The notes under the pieces: model-generated | What the model was told of the DNA's origin: nothing | Databases searched by the model: none | What the model saw: only the letters and a program-made list of their open reading frames with translations | Made by a program: the position numbers and the translations under genes | Shown here: in pieces, positions 25,373-36,986 of the stretch | Layout: each line of letters starts with the position of its first letter | Numbering within the stretch: position 1 is the stretch's first letter | Assembly (NCBI GenBank): GCA_007922195.1 | Contig: ML682007.1 | Span: forward strand, 19,057,033-19,121,032 | Source of the DNA: Podocnemis expansa | Lineage: Eukaryota > Chordata > Testudines > Podocnemididae | Direction of reading: 5' to 3' | DNA length: 64,000 nt

Positions 25373-25603
25373 CAAAGCTGGCCTTAGGAAAAATGGTGCC
25401 ATGAACAAACTTGTATTTTGTCTGCTTTGGCCCGTCTTGCCTTCCCTGGCCCCTGCTGCCCCCCTGCCTCCCATTGTCCCAAGTTCGATTCCCTGGCCTC
25501 TCATCCCAGGCCCACCCTGCTTCTTGCCTCTTGACCATGGCCCCCCTGTGACCACTGTGCCCTGGACAGTCACTAACATTGCCCATCCTTAAGGTTGGCC
25601 CTT
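25373..25603. mobile_element. Probable hAT MITE
   Basis: The ends AAGCTGGCCTTAGG and CCTTAAGGTTGGCCCTT are inverted. The flanking octamers GGGAGAGA (25365-25372) and GGGAGAAA (25604-25611) match at 7 of 8. The C-rich interior explains the proline-rich open frames here on both strands. Confidence 0.65.
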
Positions 25604-25786
25604 GGGAGAAATTCCTGAGTCGGGGAATCCAAGGATCACCAGTTGCATTTATCACAGCATCCATATCTTAAAGGAAGCTCTACCACAGATAATGAGAGCT
25701 CTGGGAGTGTGTATGAAGGAGATGTCACTCACACAAAACTGCTTATATGACGTAACAATCAGCTAGGGACATTGGGGACAAGAGTG

Positions 25787-26035
25787 TTTAATTAGGACTT
25801 CTGGGTCTTTTTCTAGTTTTGCCACCAAGTTGGTGTATGGGAAGTGCCTTCATCTCTTTGTGCCTTGATTTTCCCTTGTATAGAAGGCATGTAATAATAC
25901 CTTCCTTATGGATGGCTACAATTTGGAAATGGATGGCTCCAGTTCTTCTTTGTAGGCTCTTACTCATGTTTGCAAAGTGCTTGGAGATCTTTGGATGAAA
26001 AGGGGTATGCCAAAATTGCACACTACTCATTCATT
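25787..26035 (+). repeat. MIR-type SINE
   Basis: It contains TCTAGTTTTGCCACCAAGTT, then CATCTCTTTGTGCCTTGATT, then ATGTAATAATACCTTCCTTA and GCAAAGTGCTTGGAGATCTT. This is the order of the MIR core and 3' half. The copy is diverged. Confidence 0.7.
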
Positions 26036-26204
26036 TGCTGCAGTGTCTATCAATTGACAGAAAACCAATTAAATTAATATTTTGTTAACATGGGGACTTG
26101 CTGGAAGCTGACATATAGAGGACCCGTTGGCTGTAAACCTGCAATAAGGAGCGCAGACAGCAAGCCTGTTCCTATTACTGTCCTAAGCAACATGTGGTAT
26201 CATC

Positions 26205-26600
26205 AACAGGCAAGCACTCTGAGTCATAAATAAATATTTATGCTTTGTTTCATCTTTAATAGAGAAGTTGTGTAATCATTAAATGGCTTTGGCCTTCAAG
26301 TGAGGCTTAATTTCATTTTAATTTGAATCTTGCTGAGCTGATGAATGGGAAAGGCCAAAGAAAAAGCAAAAAAAAAAAAAAAAAATGTTTCATTACCATA
26401 CGGAGGAACTAAGATGCTGAAAAGGTTAAGAATAATTATTTTCACCTGGCCTCCTATCTCCAGCCTTCTGGGAATGAAGGGGGGTGGTTAGGGAACAAAT
26501 AAAAGGAGGTGACGGAGTACAGTTAATTGTTATTACACAGCCACTGCCATTAAACATAACGAGAAGCTGTGCAAAGTGAGTCCATGACGAGCCAGTCCAG
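26205..26600. promoter_or_regulatory. AT-rich block, weak enhancer candidate
   Basis: Not a repeat I recognise, and quieter in texture than its neighbours. It has AATAAATATTTATGC, GTAATCATTAAATGG and TTAATTTCATTTTAATTTG at 26227-26325, then TTAATTGTTATTACACAGCC at 26523-26542. These are homeodomain-like TAAT words. A poly-A tract lies at about 26370-26386. No function is shown. The call is inference from composition and motif clustering only. Confidence 0.25.
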
Positions 26601-26796
26601 TGACCTAGCTGTTAAGGCTTTGCAATGCCATATAAGTTAAGCACTTCTAAGTAATAGTCCTGCCTCTTTTTCACCCTTCTGATCAGCAAGGGAGGAGAAC
26701 GAAGTGGAAGCAATACAGGTTCTGTCCCTAGCCCAGCATTGCCACTCCCCAAATAGAGAGAACTGTGGATGGGTTTTGATCAGGCCCTTCTAACTG

Positions 26797-26885
26797 ACAC
26801 TATAGAGTCATAGAAACTGGAAGGGGCCATGAGAGGTCAAGTCCGGTCAGCTGCACTCATGGCAGGACCAAGTACCATCCTTCTT
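26797..26885 (-). mobile_element. CR1 LINE 3' end fragment
   Basis: The plus strand reads GAGTCATAGAAACTGGAAGG, then GGCCATGAGAGGTCAAGTCC. This is the reverse complement of the usual CR1 3' end (GGACT ... GACCTC ... CCTTCCA ... TATGATTC). Only about 90 bp remain. Confidence 0.65.
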
Positions 26886-27865
26886 TTGAAGGTTTCTACA
26901 AAGCTTTACCTGTGCTCGTGTATTAGCTTCTGTTTTACTAACCCTACAATGCTCCATCACTACCACCCCAGTCCTGTTGTTGCTTTGTTTTGTCTTGACT
27001 GAAGGTGAAGTAGGGACTGTGAGCAGGATACATCTGGTTTGCTTCAAGCAGTAGTTTCATGCTGACACTTTTTTTAAAGTGCAAATGTCAGTCGTCAACT
27101 GTCATCTGCAAGGCAGTCCAGCAAAAACTGTGATATATACTGCACCTTGCACTTATTCTATAAAAATAAATTGGCTTCTAAGTCTAGTGTGTTTAGAACT
27201 GATTAGACATGACTATGATGCAGAAGTAGCCATCTGTTACTGGGATCCAATACAAGCACTGGTATGTGTGCAGATGTTTCCTGCACCTTCACAGAAAGTC
27301 CATCTCCAGCTGTTTTTTCTTACTGTGGGTGAATTGCTCTTCCATAAGGGTTTGTTAATGGTCTTCTTTGCAGTGCCAGGGTGGTGAAAACCTCATAAAC
27401 AACAAACCTCAACCTGGCTGCCATGCTGTTTTACGTCAGCTCTAGTTAAGCTACTCTAACATGACTGTGTATGTTTGTTTTTTACCATTCTTCCCCTGCT
27501 TGCATCCATGGCTATGCAAGCCTATCCAGGTTACAGTAATTTTGTAGACTGCAGAATTTGCAGGTGTGGGCCCAGGCCTGCAAAGTGTGGTGGTAGGCGG
27601 GCAGGATGCATAGCCGTGGTAAGTTTATTCTGTAATACTGTATCTTTCTGTGCCTGAACGCAGCTTTATAGAGGAGTGTGATGGTCTATTGAGGGAGTGA
27701 CCTGACCCTATGCCAGATGCAGAATGTTAGGCATTGTTATTTTCTAATTTTTTTGTTGAAAAAACTCTGAATGAAATTAGTATCTGTGAAACTGAGGTCT
27801 GGAAAGAGCTGTCTAGAGCTAGGCACAGCGTGTCAGGTGTGACAGACAGGAATAGTGTGGAGATG
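26886..27865. other. Noncoding, no gene seen
   Basis: No feature was recognised. The open frame at 27079-27387 (102 residues) has no domain and no matching splice sites that I could support. Confidence 0.4.
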
Positions 27866-27867
27866 GA

Positions 27868-28085
27868 AGACGGTTCGGTGGTTATTGTTCTAGCATGGGG
27901 TCTTGGGAGAACTGGTTTTATAATCCCTCTGTTACATTCTGCCTGTGTGATCTTGGGCCAATTTCTTACTCTCACTGTGCCTTGGTTCCCCACAGATAAA
28001 ATGTGATAATGGTACCTCTCAAGGGTTTTCTGAAGATAAATATATTAAAGGTGATGAGGCTCTCAGGTACTATGATAATGGGGTA
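27868..28085 (+). repeat. MIR-type SINE, long copy
   Basis: From head to tail: TCTGCCTGTGTGATCTTGGG, then CACTGTGCCTTGGTTCCCC, then AAAATGTGATAATGGTACCT, then GTGATGAGGCTCTCAGGTAC. These are the MIR core, the CCTCAGTTTCCC-type box and the 3' end in the right order. This is one of the best preserved MIR copies in the window. Confidence 0.75.
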
Positions 28086-28479
28086 ATGGCCATAAAAATA
28101 CCTAAGACTGATAAACAAGTGCTCTGCCCTATGCAGCCCTGTCAATGCATCTCTGCTGGGACCTACAGTACCTGCTGTTCTTCTGATCCATGATCCCCAT
28201 CCAGCTGTCCTAATATACCTCTATCTTTGCCTAATGCTGTTCAAGTCACTGGCCCCACACAGTTCTGTTAGCACATGCAAATCCTGACTTTATATCACCT
28301 CTGTTCTAGTCCTGGAGCTTTTTCCCCATCTGCACAAGTATCAGACAGGGACAAATTCCCCCTTCCCATCTCCCAGTCTGGATTTTTACCTGCAAGATGG
28401 GCCCAGCCCTACAACCCCCTGAAATCTACCCTGCATGAGACAGCTTTTCTACATTAGGTTTTGGGTGAAAGTGAGGACT

Positions 28480-28800
28480 GTATTGTGCTCAATAGGCTAA
28501 TGGAACATTCAATTAAGCAGTAGGGTGAGAATTCTTCTGAGATGGAAATTTTTATTAAAAGACAATAGAGTAATTCTTCATTTACAACATGACAGAATGT
28601 TCTGTGGGGCAGAAAACAGCAAATCCAATCAGGTTTTTCCTGTTAAATGTTAGCTTTGAGGAACATTGTCTTTAATCATTAACGGGTTGCTGAATCAATA
28701 TGAATAATCTCAAGTGATTCCAAGCAGCAGGGACAGGTTATGTTTACAAAGAGATGAATATTGATGTGGCCAACAAAAGAGCGACTCAGCCTGCACAGCT
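28480..28800. promoter_or_regulatory. AT-rich block with an HNF1-like site, weak enhancer candidate
   Basis: TTTAATCATTAAC at 28671-28683 fits the HNF1 consensus GTTAATNATTAAC except for the first base. TGTTTAC, a forkhead-type word, is at 28741-28747. Several other AT-rich words surround them. No repeat family is recognised here. Such sites arise by chance in AT-rich DNA, so this is only a place to look for conservation. Confidence 0.2.
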
Positions 28801-29046
28801 AAGCCTGCTCCTTAGACCTCATCCATGTGGGAGGACAGCTAAATAACAAGAGTCCGGATAATGAAGAATCTCTAGAAGACCACAGAAGAAATGCTGAATC
28901 ATAAGAGCTAGACTACAGAAAGCCAGATACACGCTCAGCTCCTTTGGTACTCTGTAAATGACATACACTCATGTTGTAATGATTTATTTGAATGATTGCT
29001 GTATCAAAGATCTCCAGTCATGAGCCTTGTGTGCTAGGTGTTAGAA

Positions 29047-29217
29047 CAGCAGTTCTCAATCACTGTATCGGGACATGTTACTGTGTCCCGACACACTGGT
29101 ATGTCACAGAGAGCTGAGTGGAGGCTAGATTGACCGGGGGGAGGGGCTGGTGTGTGTCCTTTAGAGTTGCACATGCCACCGAGTGTGTCGTGACTCTCAA
29201 AAGGTTGAGAACCACTC
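29047..29217. mobile_element. hAT MITE
   Basis: The 171-bp element runs from CAGCAGTTCTCAATCACTG to AAAAGGTTGAGAACCACTC. The flanking octamers TGTTAGAA (29039-29046) and TGCTAGAA (29218-29225) match at 7 of 8. Internal GGGCTGGTGTGTGTCCT is shared with 23718-23846, so the two are probably one family. Confidence 0.8.
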
Positions 29218-29258
29218 TGCTAGAAGACAGCTCCTGCCCCAAAATGCTCTGTCTGAGA

Positions 29259-29655
29259 CAGGGGTGTAGCCATGGGTGGGTCTGGATGGACTGGGGCCCA
29301 CCCACTTGGAGAGCAGGCCTGCCCATCACAGCAGTGTGAACTTCACTGCTACAGCCATGAATGGAGCAGAGGCACCAGCGCCGGCTCCTCTGCTTCACTA
29401 ACGGCCATGGATGCTGGATGCTGGCTGGCCCTGCAGCCACAGTGGCAAAATTCACATTGCTGATAGGGGCTGCTGTGAGTCAGTGGGCCTGATTTCGCTG
29501 CCTCTCCTGCTCTCCCACCCTCCTCCTCATGAGAGACCCAGTTGCTATCTAGCAACTGGACAGCTTCCAGGCACAGGACCGGAAGCTGCCTCTGGGCGGG
29601 TCCACCCTGCAGATTCAGTGGCCTGGCCAGAAAATGGGGGCTGACTACACCCCTG
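29259..29655. mobile_element. hAT MITE, 397 bp
   Basis: Starts CAGGGGTGTAGCCATGG and ends GGCTGACTACACCCCTG, inverted ends of about 15 bp. The flanks GTCTGAGA (29251-29258) and ATCTGAGA (29656-29663) match at 7 of 8. The GC-rich interior is open on both strands (29078-29666), which explains the overlapping frames there. Confidence 0.85.
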
Positions 29656-29663
29656 ATCTGAGA

Positions 29664-30678
29664 CAAGAGAAAACAGTGATGTTGGTCAGCATGACAGGCA
29701 GTTGCCTCTAAGTACCAGCAGCCTGCTGTGAGGCCCTTGTAGTGACAAGCTTTGCTGCTGAGTTTCCATGTGTCACATCAGCATGGAAATCTAGCTGTGG
29801 AGGGCACTCCACAAGGGGCTCTAAAGAAGTTAATTAAAAAGACCGGCAACGTTTCCAGCTTCCTTCTCCATTCTTATTCTGGAGCCTATCACCACTGGTG
29901 TGGGTGCGTCATCAGCAAATAGGCAGTTTTCCACCCTCCAAATGACAGCGAGTTCTTTCTAAATTTAGAGGCCAGATTCCACACCTATTTCACCTTTCCA
30001 AGCCCCCTGAACCCAGTGTGATGGGACTCAGGCCTGCTGGTGACGTGCAGGAGCCAAAAAACCTGGCTTGATTCTTAGCACCTGAGCTACTGACCCCTGC
30101 TGAGCCCAGCCAATTCCTTCTCTGGGCTGATATATTGAGAAACCAGTGAATGCCTCTGTGCCCTTTTTATTGAGTCATCGTCTGAGCAGAACTTCGGCTA
30201 ACACAGATGTGTGTAAATCAGAACAATAAATCAGGGCTAGACTGTTGGAGGGAGCAATTAAGATCAATGGCATCAGACTCCCGCACCATCCTTTTGTGGT
30301 AAAATGAAACTGTTTGTAAAGCACCCACTCAACTGTTCTTCTTCAAATGCTTCCCAAATTCACTGTCTAATACTGAGGGTATTAATAATGGGGAGTAGAG
30401 AAGCTCTTCTATCTCCCAACTATTCTTCTGGAATAAATGACTGTGGTTATCAATTCACACACAGTGCTAAAGTCTTCTTGCTCTTTGTTCACCCACAAAC
30501 CCTTGTTAAAGATTCTTGATCTGTACATGGGCAGACAGAGAGATGCCTTGACAAATGGGCACATGATGGCTACTGGTTATTACCAAGAACAAAAACCCAT
30601 CCCAGTGCTACAGCGGAGAAAGAGTGACTCAGTCCACTCCAGTTGCATCATCCATTGTCACCATTTCTTGAATAAATG
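29664..30678. other. Noncoding, no gene seen
   Basis: No feature was recognised. Frames at 30304-30519 and 30437-30805 have no domain, and the second runs into a mariner-type MITE. Confidence 0.4.
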
Positions 30679-30680
30679 TA

Positions 30681-31083
30681 CAGTAGAAGCTCAGAGTTAC
30701 AAACACCAGAATTATGAACTGACTGGTTACCAACATGCCTCATTTGGAACTAGAAGTATGCAATCCCGCAACAGCACAGCAGAGACAAAAAGAAAGCTAC
30801 TGTAATACAGTACTGTGTTAAATGTAAACTGCTACAAATAAAAGGAAAGTTTAAAAAAAATTTCAAATGTAAGGCATCTTTTTGTGGTTTTTTTATTTTA
30901 ATTTAAACAAAAATAGTTAAAAGTAGCATTTTCCTTCCACATAATAAAGTTTCAAAGTTTCATGAAGTTAATGTTCAGTTGTAAACTTCTGAAAGAACAA
31001 CCATACCATCTTTCCTGGAGTTATGAACATTTCAGTGACAAAGGCTACATTCCTTAGGTGTTTGTAACTCCGAGGTTCTACTG
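30681..31083. mobile_element. Tc1/mariner-type MITE (403 bp)
   Basis: Left end CAGTAGAAGCTCAGAGTTAC and right end GTAACTCCGAGGTTCTACTG are inverted repeats of about 25 bp, continuing into AACACC and GGTGTT. TA dinucleotides flank both ends (30679-30680, 31084-31085). TA duplication with CAGTAGAACCTC-type ends is typical of Tigger-like mariner elements. The interior is AT-rich and noncoding. Confidence 0.85.
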
Positions 31084-31085
31084 TA

Positions 31086-31732
31086 ATTTCCAGTGTCCCT
31101 CAGTCCTGAGAAACATAGCCTTTCATGGAGAAGTGACTTTGTGCTTCCTGTTTCTTGGCATGAACAGCATTGTCAAGAGAAAAGAGTCATAGGGAAAGAC
31201 AGAAAAGGATCAGCCCTTGCATGTAGCCAAAAAAGAGAGCCTGGGAGCTTCAGTGAACATTTCCTTCTAGACTGTAGCAAGTTTTCCTTGTACAACTAGA
31301 TCCAAAAGAAAGAGTGCCCTGCCTCAGTGCACCACAAAGCGAGAATGCTAAGTTGGCACAGATGTAAAGCATTTATTAAGAAAATGTTATAAAGGAACAG
31401 AGAATCGTAGTGTTAAACATAGGGAGTGACTGTGCATCCAGGTTCACAGTACAGGTCATTGAGAAGGAACATGTTATGGTAAAGGTAGAAAGTGCAACCA
31501 GTACATGAGCTACAGCATCCTGGTTGGTGAAAGTCAAAAGACTATGGGCTTGGAATACAAGTTAAGAAATTTGGGAACGTCACCTTTATAGACATTGCAG
31601 AGGATATACAAGGTGCAGTGGAATGGAAGTCCATGTGTTAATAAAAGTTAGTTATCCCAGCTTGTGTTAGTAGCATGGTGTCAAGAGTCCATTAGAAAAC
31701 ATACATAGATGGACAAGAGTACTATATATTGG

Positions 31733-31734
<2 letters not shown>
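31086..31734. other. Noncoding, no gene seen
   Basis: No feature was recognised between the mariner-type MITE and the TA microsatellite. Confidence 0.4.

Positions 31735-31771
<37 letters not shown>
31735..31771. repeat. (TA)n microsatellite
   Basis: About 18 uninterrupted TA units directly abutting the truncated end of a palindromic-repeat copy. Likely length-polymorphic. Confidence 0.95.
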
Positions 31772-31773
<2 letters not shown>

Positions 31774-31875
31774 AGGCACTTTTAAAGGCTAATAAATTTA
31801 TTTATCACATGAACTTTTGGGGATATAAATTATACTTCATTAGATGCATGAAATGGAAACTGTAGTCTATAGGTG
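31772..31875 (-). repeat. Palindromic retroposon-like repeat, one arm only
   Basis: Reads GGCACTTTTAAAGGCTAATAA, then TTTATTTATCACATGAACTT, then TACTTCATTAGATGCATGAA. This is the forward arm of the family, followed by unmatched sequence. The edge next to (TA)n may have been lost or expanded. Strand is tentative, since one arm alone does not orient the copy. Confidence 0.65.
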
Positions 31876-32043
31876 AATATTATACAACATGCAGAGAAAG
31901 GTAAAGTTCAGACTTTTTCAGCTGTAGAGCAGTGAAACACAAGGTCAGTGCAGACTTGTTCAATAAACCAAGCAAGTTGTTTTGTTCAAAGAGCATGGAA
32001 AAATAGATGAGAAGGTGAGAATGTGAATTATGTTTGGTAATGA

Positions 32044-32269
32044 TCCAAAGGGACAGCCATGTTAGTCTGGTTCACCAAAACAAGCAAGGAGTCCTGTGGC
32101 ACTTAGAGAATAACAAATTTATTTATCACATGAGCTTTTGTGCGAGAAAAAATCCCACTTCATCAGATGCCTTGAAGATGGTGCATCTGATGAAGTGGGA
32201 TTTTCTCCCACAAAAGCTCATGCAATAAATAAATGTTAGTCTTTAAATATTACAGGACTCCTTGCTTGC
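32044..32269 (-). repeat. Palindromic retroposon-like repeat flanked by 11-bp duplication
   Basis: Left arm: TCCAAAGGGACAGCCATGTTAG, GGAGTCCTGTGGCACTTAG, then TTATCACATGAGCTTTTGTG and ATCCCACTTCATCAGATGCC. The right arm is its reverse complement from GCATCTGATGAAGTGGGATT to GGACTCCTTGCTTGC. The flanks TTTGGTAATGA (32033-32043) and TTTGGTGATGA (32270-32280) match at 10 of 11. The end with TCCAAAGGG is complete, while the other stops at CAAGCAAGGAGTCC, the same asymmetry seen in other copies. Confidence 0.8.
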
Positions 32270-32281
32270 TTTGGTGATGAG

Positions 32282-34115
32282 TTAGCCATTCCAGGTGACT
32301 ATTCAAACCTAATCTGATGGTAACAAGGGCAGAAACTATGCCTTCCAGGAGTTTTCTTCAGTCATCCTTAACTCCCTTTCCTGCTTAATTCCTAGCATTA
32401 CCCTTCTGTTCTCTGATATGCAGAGATTAAAGTAAACCTCTCTCTTTCCTGTTTTCATCTATGAAACTGTTTCACTTTCTTACATCATCGTGGGTCCTTT
32501 TCTTTAGCTTTCAAGCCATGTAAAAATGGGTGTTATTTTGCTGAAAATCTTGAAGTTGTTTTCATTTCAAAACATTCAGAATGGGGACAGTTTCTATTTA
32601 ATATTTTTTGTAAATTCTTTTTCTACATTATTTCAATTTTGTATCAAAAACATTACCAAAAATCAGATTTTTAGCAAACTAACTCTATATGGTTTTTTGA
32701 GTTTTAGATATGTAAAATTTTCATAAAAACAAAATATCAAAGCTAATTTTGTTACACAATAATTATTATATCATACATGGGTTAAGTCTCTATTAAACCT
32801 CATTCTAATACATAAAGAGCACTGAAGTAAAAATTAGCGGTTGCCTAGGAACAAGTGATCCTGACCTAATGATACCTGTTATGTGCAAACAGAAATATTT
32901 GTTATAATCCTAATTAGTAATATGTACAGCTGGCCCCTATAAAGGGCAAATTTTCAAAAGATAAGAACAATTATGAGCAACACTGACTGGTGGGAAGAAT
33001 GTAAACAAAACAGTCTGAGACCTATGATTTGATTTGATTTGATTTGAACTGTAATTCAAAATTATTTAAGCAAATTTTACTAGATGCCCAAAACCTACCT
33101 CCACTTTCAGCATATTCATTCTCTTCCTTTGCCTTCCACACTCTCTGAGTGGCAGACTACTACACAGGTTTCTACATAGCTGTAAAAGCTACAAAAAATA
33201 GTTTGATAATTCATGTGTCAAAGACACTCAGATATTGTACTATGACAATGAGCAAGGTGTGAAAAGAGTGTTAAGAATATCTATATCTATGAGACAGACA
33301 TACCAGCAATATACTGGTCCATATCAGGCACTGGAAATAACCCTTCACTTTTTCCCATGATTCATTGCACGAGCCACATTGGACAATATACAAACAATGT
33401 CATATAAAAAGCAGTGGGCCAAGGAATACAGCTCTCTCTCTCTAACCTAGCCTGATAAACCCTTCTCATTTCCCATCACGCTGTTTCACTGATCTAAAGC
33501 CAGCCCTATTTAATTCGACATTTCAGTGAGACAAAACATGGGAACAAACTTCAAACCAGCAGTTTATTTATATATATTTTTACAAGTCTAGCAGATGACA
33601 TAAACAAGGTCTCTCAGTGATACAGCATAAATCTATTTCCCTTCCACTAATTGTCTCAGTCATTCAGAACACAACTCTATTTCCAGAACACAACACTGAA
33701 CTCTGAAATGCAAATGTCTTTTCTGGTTTTGATTTAAAAAAAAAATAGCATCAAAGGAAGCAACACAGTCCACTGAAGTTTGATCAAATGTTTTCACACT
33801 TCGTCACACACAATGTAGTCATCTACCCTTGCCACCAGAAATGCTAAAATCCTTTCACAGATGCTTCAGAACCAAGGGTGTTCGGGACAACAAAATCATG
33901 TCATCATCATAAACTGGGACTGATACTCAGTTTTGAACTCTAGGGGTAAAATTTTGCTCCTCCTTTAATAACCCAAAACGTAAAAGCACAAAAAATTATC
34001 TGTGTTACATGACGATGTCAAAAGCTGTCTGATAACTCTGCAGACGGTTGCACTTGTCAGACCAGTCCCCTGATCTGCCCAAGAAGTACCTGGAATAGAT
34101 TTTAAAGATCATATC
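32282..34115. other. AT-rich noncoding, no gene seen
   Basis: Low-GC sequence. 32520-32760 is especially rich in A and T runs and resembles the block at 2490-3060 in texture. No exon or RNA gene was recognised. Confidence 0.4.
33026..33047. repeat. (GATTT)n microsatellite
   Basis: Four uninterrupted GATTT units followed by GA. Confidence 0.9.
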
Positions 34116-34118
34116 TAA

Positions 34119-34534
34119 GGGTATGTCTACACTGTAGGCTCTGTTAAGCCAACTTAACAAGGTCAACTTAAAGTCTACCTTGTTAAGTCAACTTAGAGAG
34201 TCCACACTCCAAACTCCTGTAGACTCTCCATGTCCACATTGACAGCTGCTAGGTTGACTTAACACTTTAGTCAACCTTATTAACTCAACTTAAGCCAGTG
34301 TTGACGGGGCATAGCCCTTAAATCAACCTAATAAGGCTGACTTAAGGGCTATGCCCCGTCTGCACGGGCTTAAATCAACTTCATAAGGTTAACTTAAGAG
34401 TTAAGATGATTTTAAGAGGTGGTGTTTTTAAATCAACTAAAGGAAGCGCTTAAGTCTACTTAATAAATTTGCAATTTCTTTAGGTTGACTTAAGGAAGGT
34501 TAAGTTGACCAAAGGCCTTAGTGTAGACACATCC
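34119..34534. mobile_element. PIF/Harbinger-like MITE with AACTTAA-rich palindromic interior
   Basis: The 416-bp element starts GGGTATGTCTACACT and ends AGTGTAGACACATCC. It is flanked by TAA at 34116-34118 and 34535-34537. The 3-bp TAA duplication fits PIF/Harbinger. The interior is a series of GTTAACTTAA and TTAAGTCAAC words, with an inner palindrome AGGGCTATGCCCCGT against ACGGGGCATAGCCCT. It can fold end to end. Same family as 38551-38922. Confidence 0.8.
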
Positions 34535-34537
34535 TAA

Positions 34538-36972
34538 AAGACAAACTTGCATGTGAACTCCCAGAGATATTTTGTTCACCTTTTTTAATAAAGAAGGACA
34601 ATTCTATCAGTAGATCAGTCTGCTGGGAGCCCTGTATTATTTGTATTGGTAAAAAATTTTGCTAAAACAGGAACATGCCAATTGACATCATCCTCACAGT
34701 CTTCTGCTGGAGTAGTCTTCAGAAGGAGATTTTTTCATTATGTTGTTGATTTATTAAAGTTTTAACATCTCTAATGAGAAATAGAGGTCATTCCACAAGA
34801 GCGTGACAGACAAGATCCATCAAGATGGACCAAAGGGGTAGTGGCTGTGTTATCATTTAACCAAGGGGTCAGCTACCTGCAGCATGCATGTCAAACATGC
34901 ATGCCTAGTTTGAGTGGCACATATGAGGCCTGGCCAGAGCCAGGCTTCTCTGAGCCCCAAGCAGTGCCACAACCCCAACAATACAGCCCCCCCCCCCACA
35001 CCTTTATTTGACAGGGGTCCAGCCTGCAGAAAATTGCTGGGATGGCAGAGGTTGCCAACTCCTTATTTAGCCCTTTGCCACCAGCTTCCAAAATAAGAGT
35101 AAATTTTTTCTCAGCAACTGTGAGACTTTGAATTCCTTCCAAAGGGATCTTTGATGATCAAACTTTTTCTTATTTAAATTTTTTTTATGTTCCTTTCTAA
35201 AAATAACTAATTCTTAATGGATTCTGATGAACTATTTCTAACTGCCCTTGCTATGATCTGAAGCTGTTTCTTATATCCAAAGATATATATGTCATAGCAG
35301 ATTCTTTTACTTTAATGTGAAGAAAATATCCTTTCTCAGAAACTGTCATCCTGCAGTTTTTAGACAAGCTCGATAAATAGTATATAAACTAGTAATGGAC
35401 CCTCAAGGATCAAAAGTTGATTCTTCAAAATGAACAGGCTGTTAGACCTAAATTGCTCTTTGATTTTAAGCTTAACTAAGGAATTTCATTTAATTTGCCT
35501 CAGATTAACAAATTCAAATTCAGGGACAGAGTACACTTTGCCTGAGTCTATAAAACCCATACAGACATGGCAAGTGAACAAAAATTCACCAGATGGGGTT
35601 GACTATCACCCAGTTCAGTTTCAAAGCCACAATAAAATTAGAAATTCAAGACCAACTGACAGCTAGAACTGTGATATAATCTATTATATTGTCCCCTTTT
35701 ATAGAAATAAACGTAAAATAGTCCTCTCTAATAGTCCTCTCTGCATCATCACATCCTCTGCCATTCAAAATCTCCATCCAAAACCTATTTAAAATTATGG
35801 AAAGTGTGCAACACATCATATTTCTCACCTCGTCCCCTTTTTGCTGAGTCAGTGGGAAAATGAAGAAATTTTTCTCTACCTGGGACCAAGTCAACCATTA
35901 AAATGTTTCAAAACAACAAAATTAGCTAATGGGTTCTTGTCTATTAGCAAGTCAGTGAGGGATTCTTGCTCTATCCAGAGAGATTCAGGGTTAAGAGGGC
36001 TAATAGAATAGATTTATGTGGAAGGATAAAATTAAAGCCCTGGGAATTAGGGTTATTTGAGGTTATCTTGATTATTATGACATTTAATTTATTGGAACAA
36101 AAAAGGCCAGACCACTTGTAGATCTACCCCTCTGAGCTTACTTAACACCCACTTTTAGAAAGGATTCAAATCCTGGGAAATAAAATGGCTCATCCTTACC
36201 TAGGCAAGTTTCTTGAAGAAAAACTCAGTCATGGACTCAAAGACTTTATGATCAAAAGTGGGACCATCATGACTTCCTGCATGTTGCAGGTCATGGAACA
36301 TCGCCCACTCAATCCAATAATAGCCCCCCCCCTCGCCTCTGACTGATTTAAAGTCTTTGAGTCAGAGCGGGATGAACAATATCACCGTTCCAAACCCTGA
36401 GATTTGTTTTTGAGGCCAGCAATATTCCACAAGACAATCCTGATTAAAGTTTTACAAAGTCTTGATAGGGCCCCTTATAGTCTTTCTACCTCCTTCTCTA
36501 GAGCTGATACTGAACGTTTCTGTTAGTAAGTGGCTCCCTGGGCTTTATAATTAGGTCTGTTTCTCCCAGAATTATAATCTTTAATCCTGTGATTAACTCC
36601 TGTGTCTTAAGCAATAAAACCTAATTCTGGGCCATTTGATTTCACTGAAGCAACAGAGCATATGTCAACAAGATTTACTTGAATAACTTGGCTGTTCATT
36701 TTGTTCTTGTGTGGAGCAGAACACCATTCTGACAGAACATTTTTAGACTTATTTTTTTTCTATTAAGCAGTCTCTATAGTGAAGGAAACCTTTCACACTG
36801 CAGACTTTCTGAACAGCGCACCAGTCCTTAAATTCCACCTCCCATGCTCTTGAAAGCCTACATACGAAAGCTTTTTGATTTCTGGGTAGAGAATAATACA
36901 CTGCTCATGCTAACATGTATACACAGTGCTGTGGTCACTCACCTAGAAACATTAAAAACAATGGTCAGAGCT
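34538..36972. other. AT-rich noncoding, no gene seen
   Basis: No exon, RNA gene or clear repeat boundary was recognised. A C-run lies at about 34987-34998. The open frames at 35430-35666 and 35646-35894 show no domain. Confidence 0.4.
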
Positions 36973-36986
36973 CCATGAAGCTTAGG

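Noticed and set aside
29078..29666. Overlapping frames of 125 and 105 residues
   Set aside because: They run through two hAT MITEs and into their flanks, and are open only because of GC-rich noncoding sequence.
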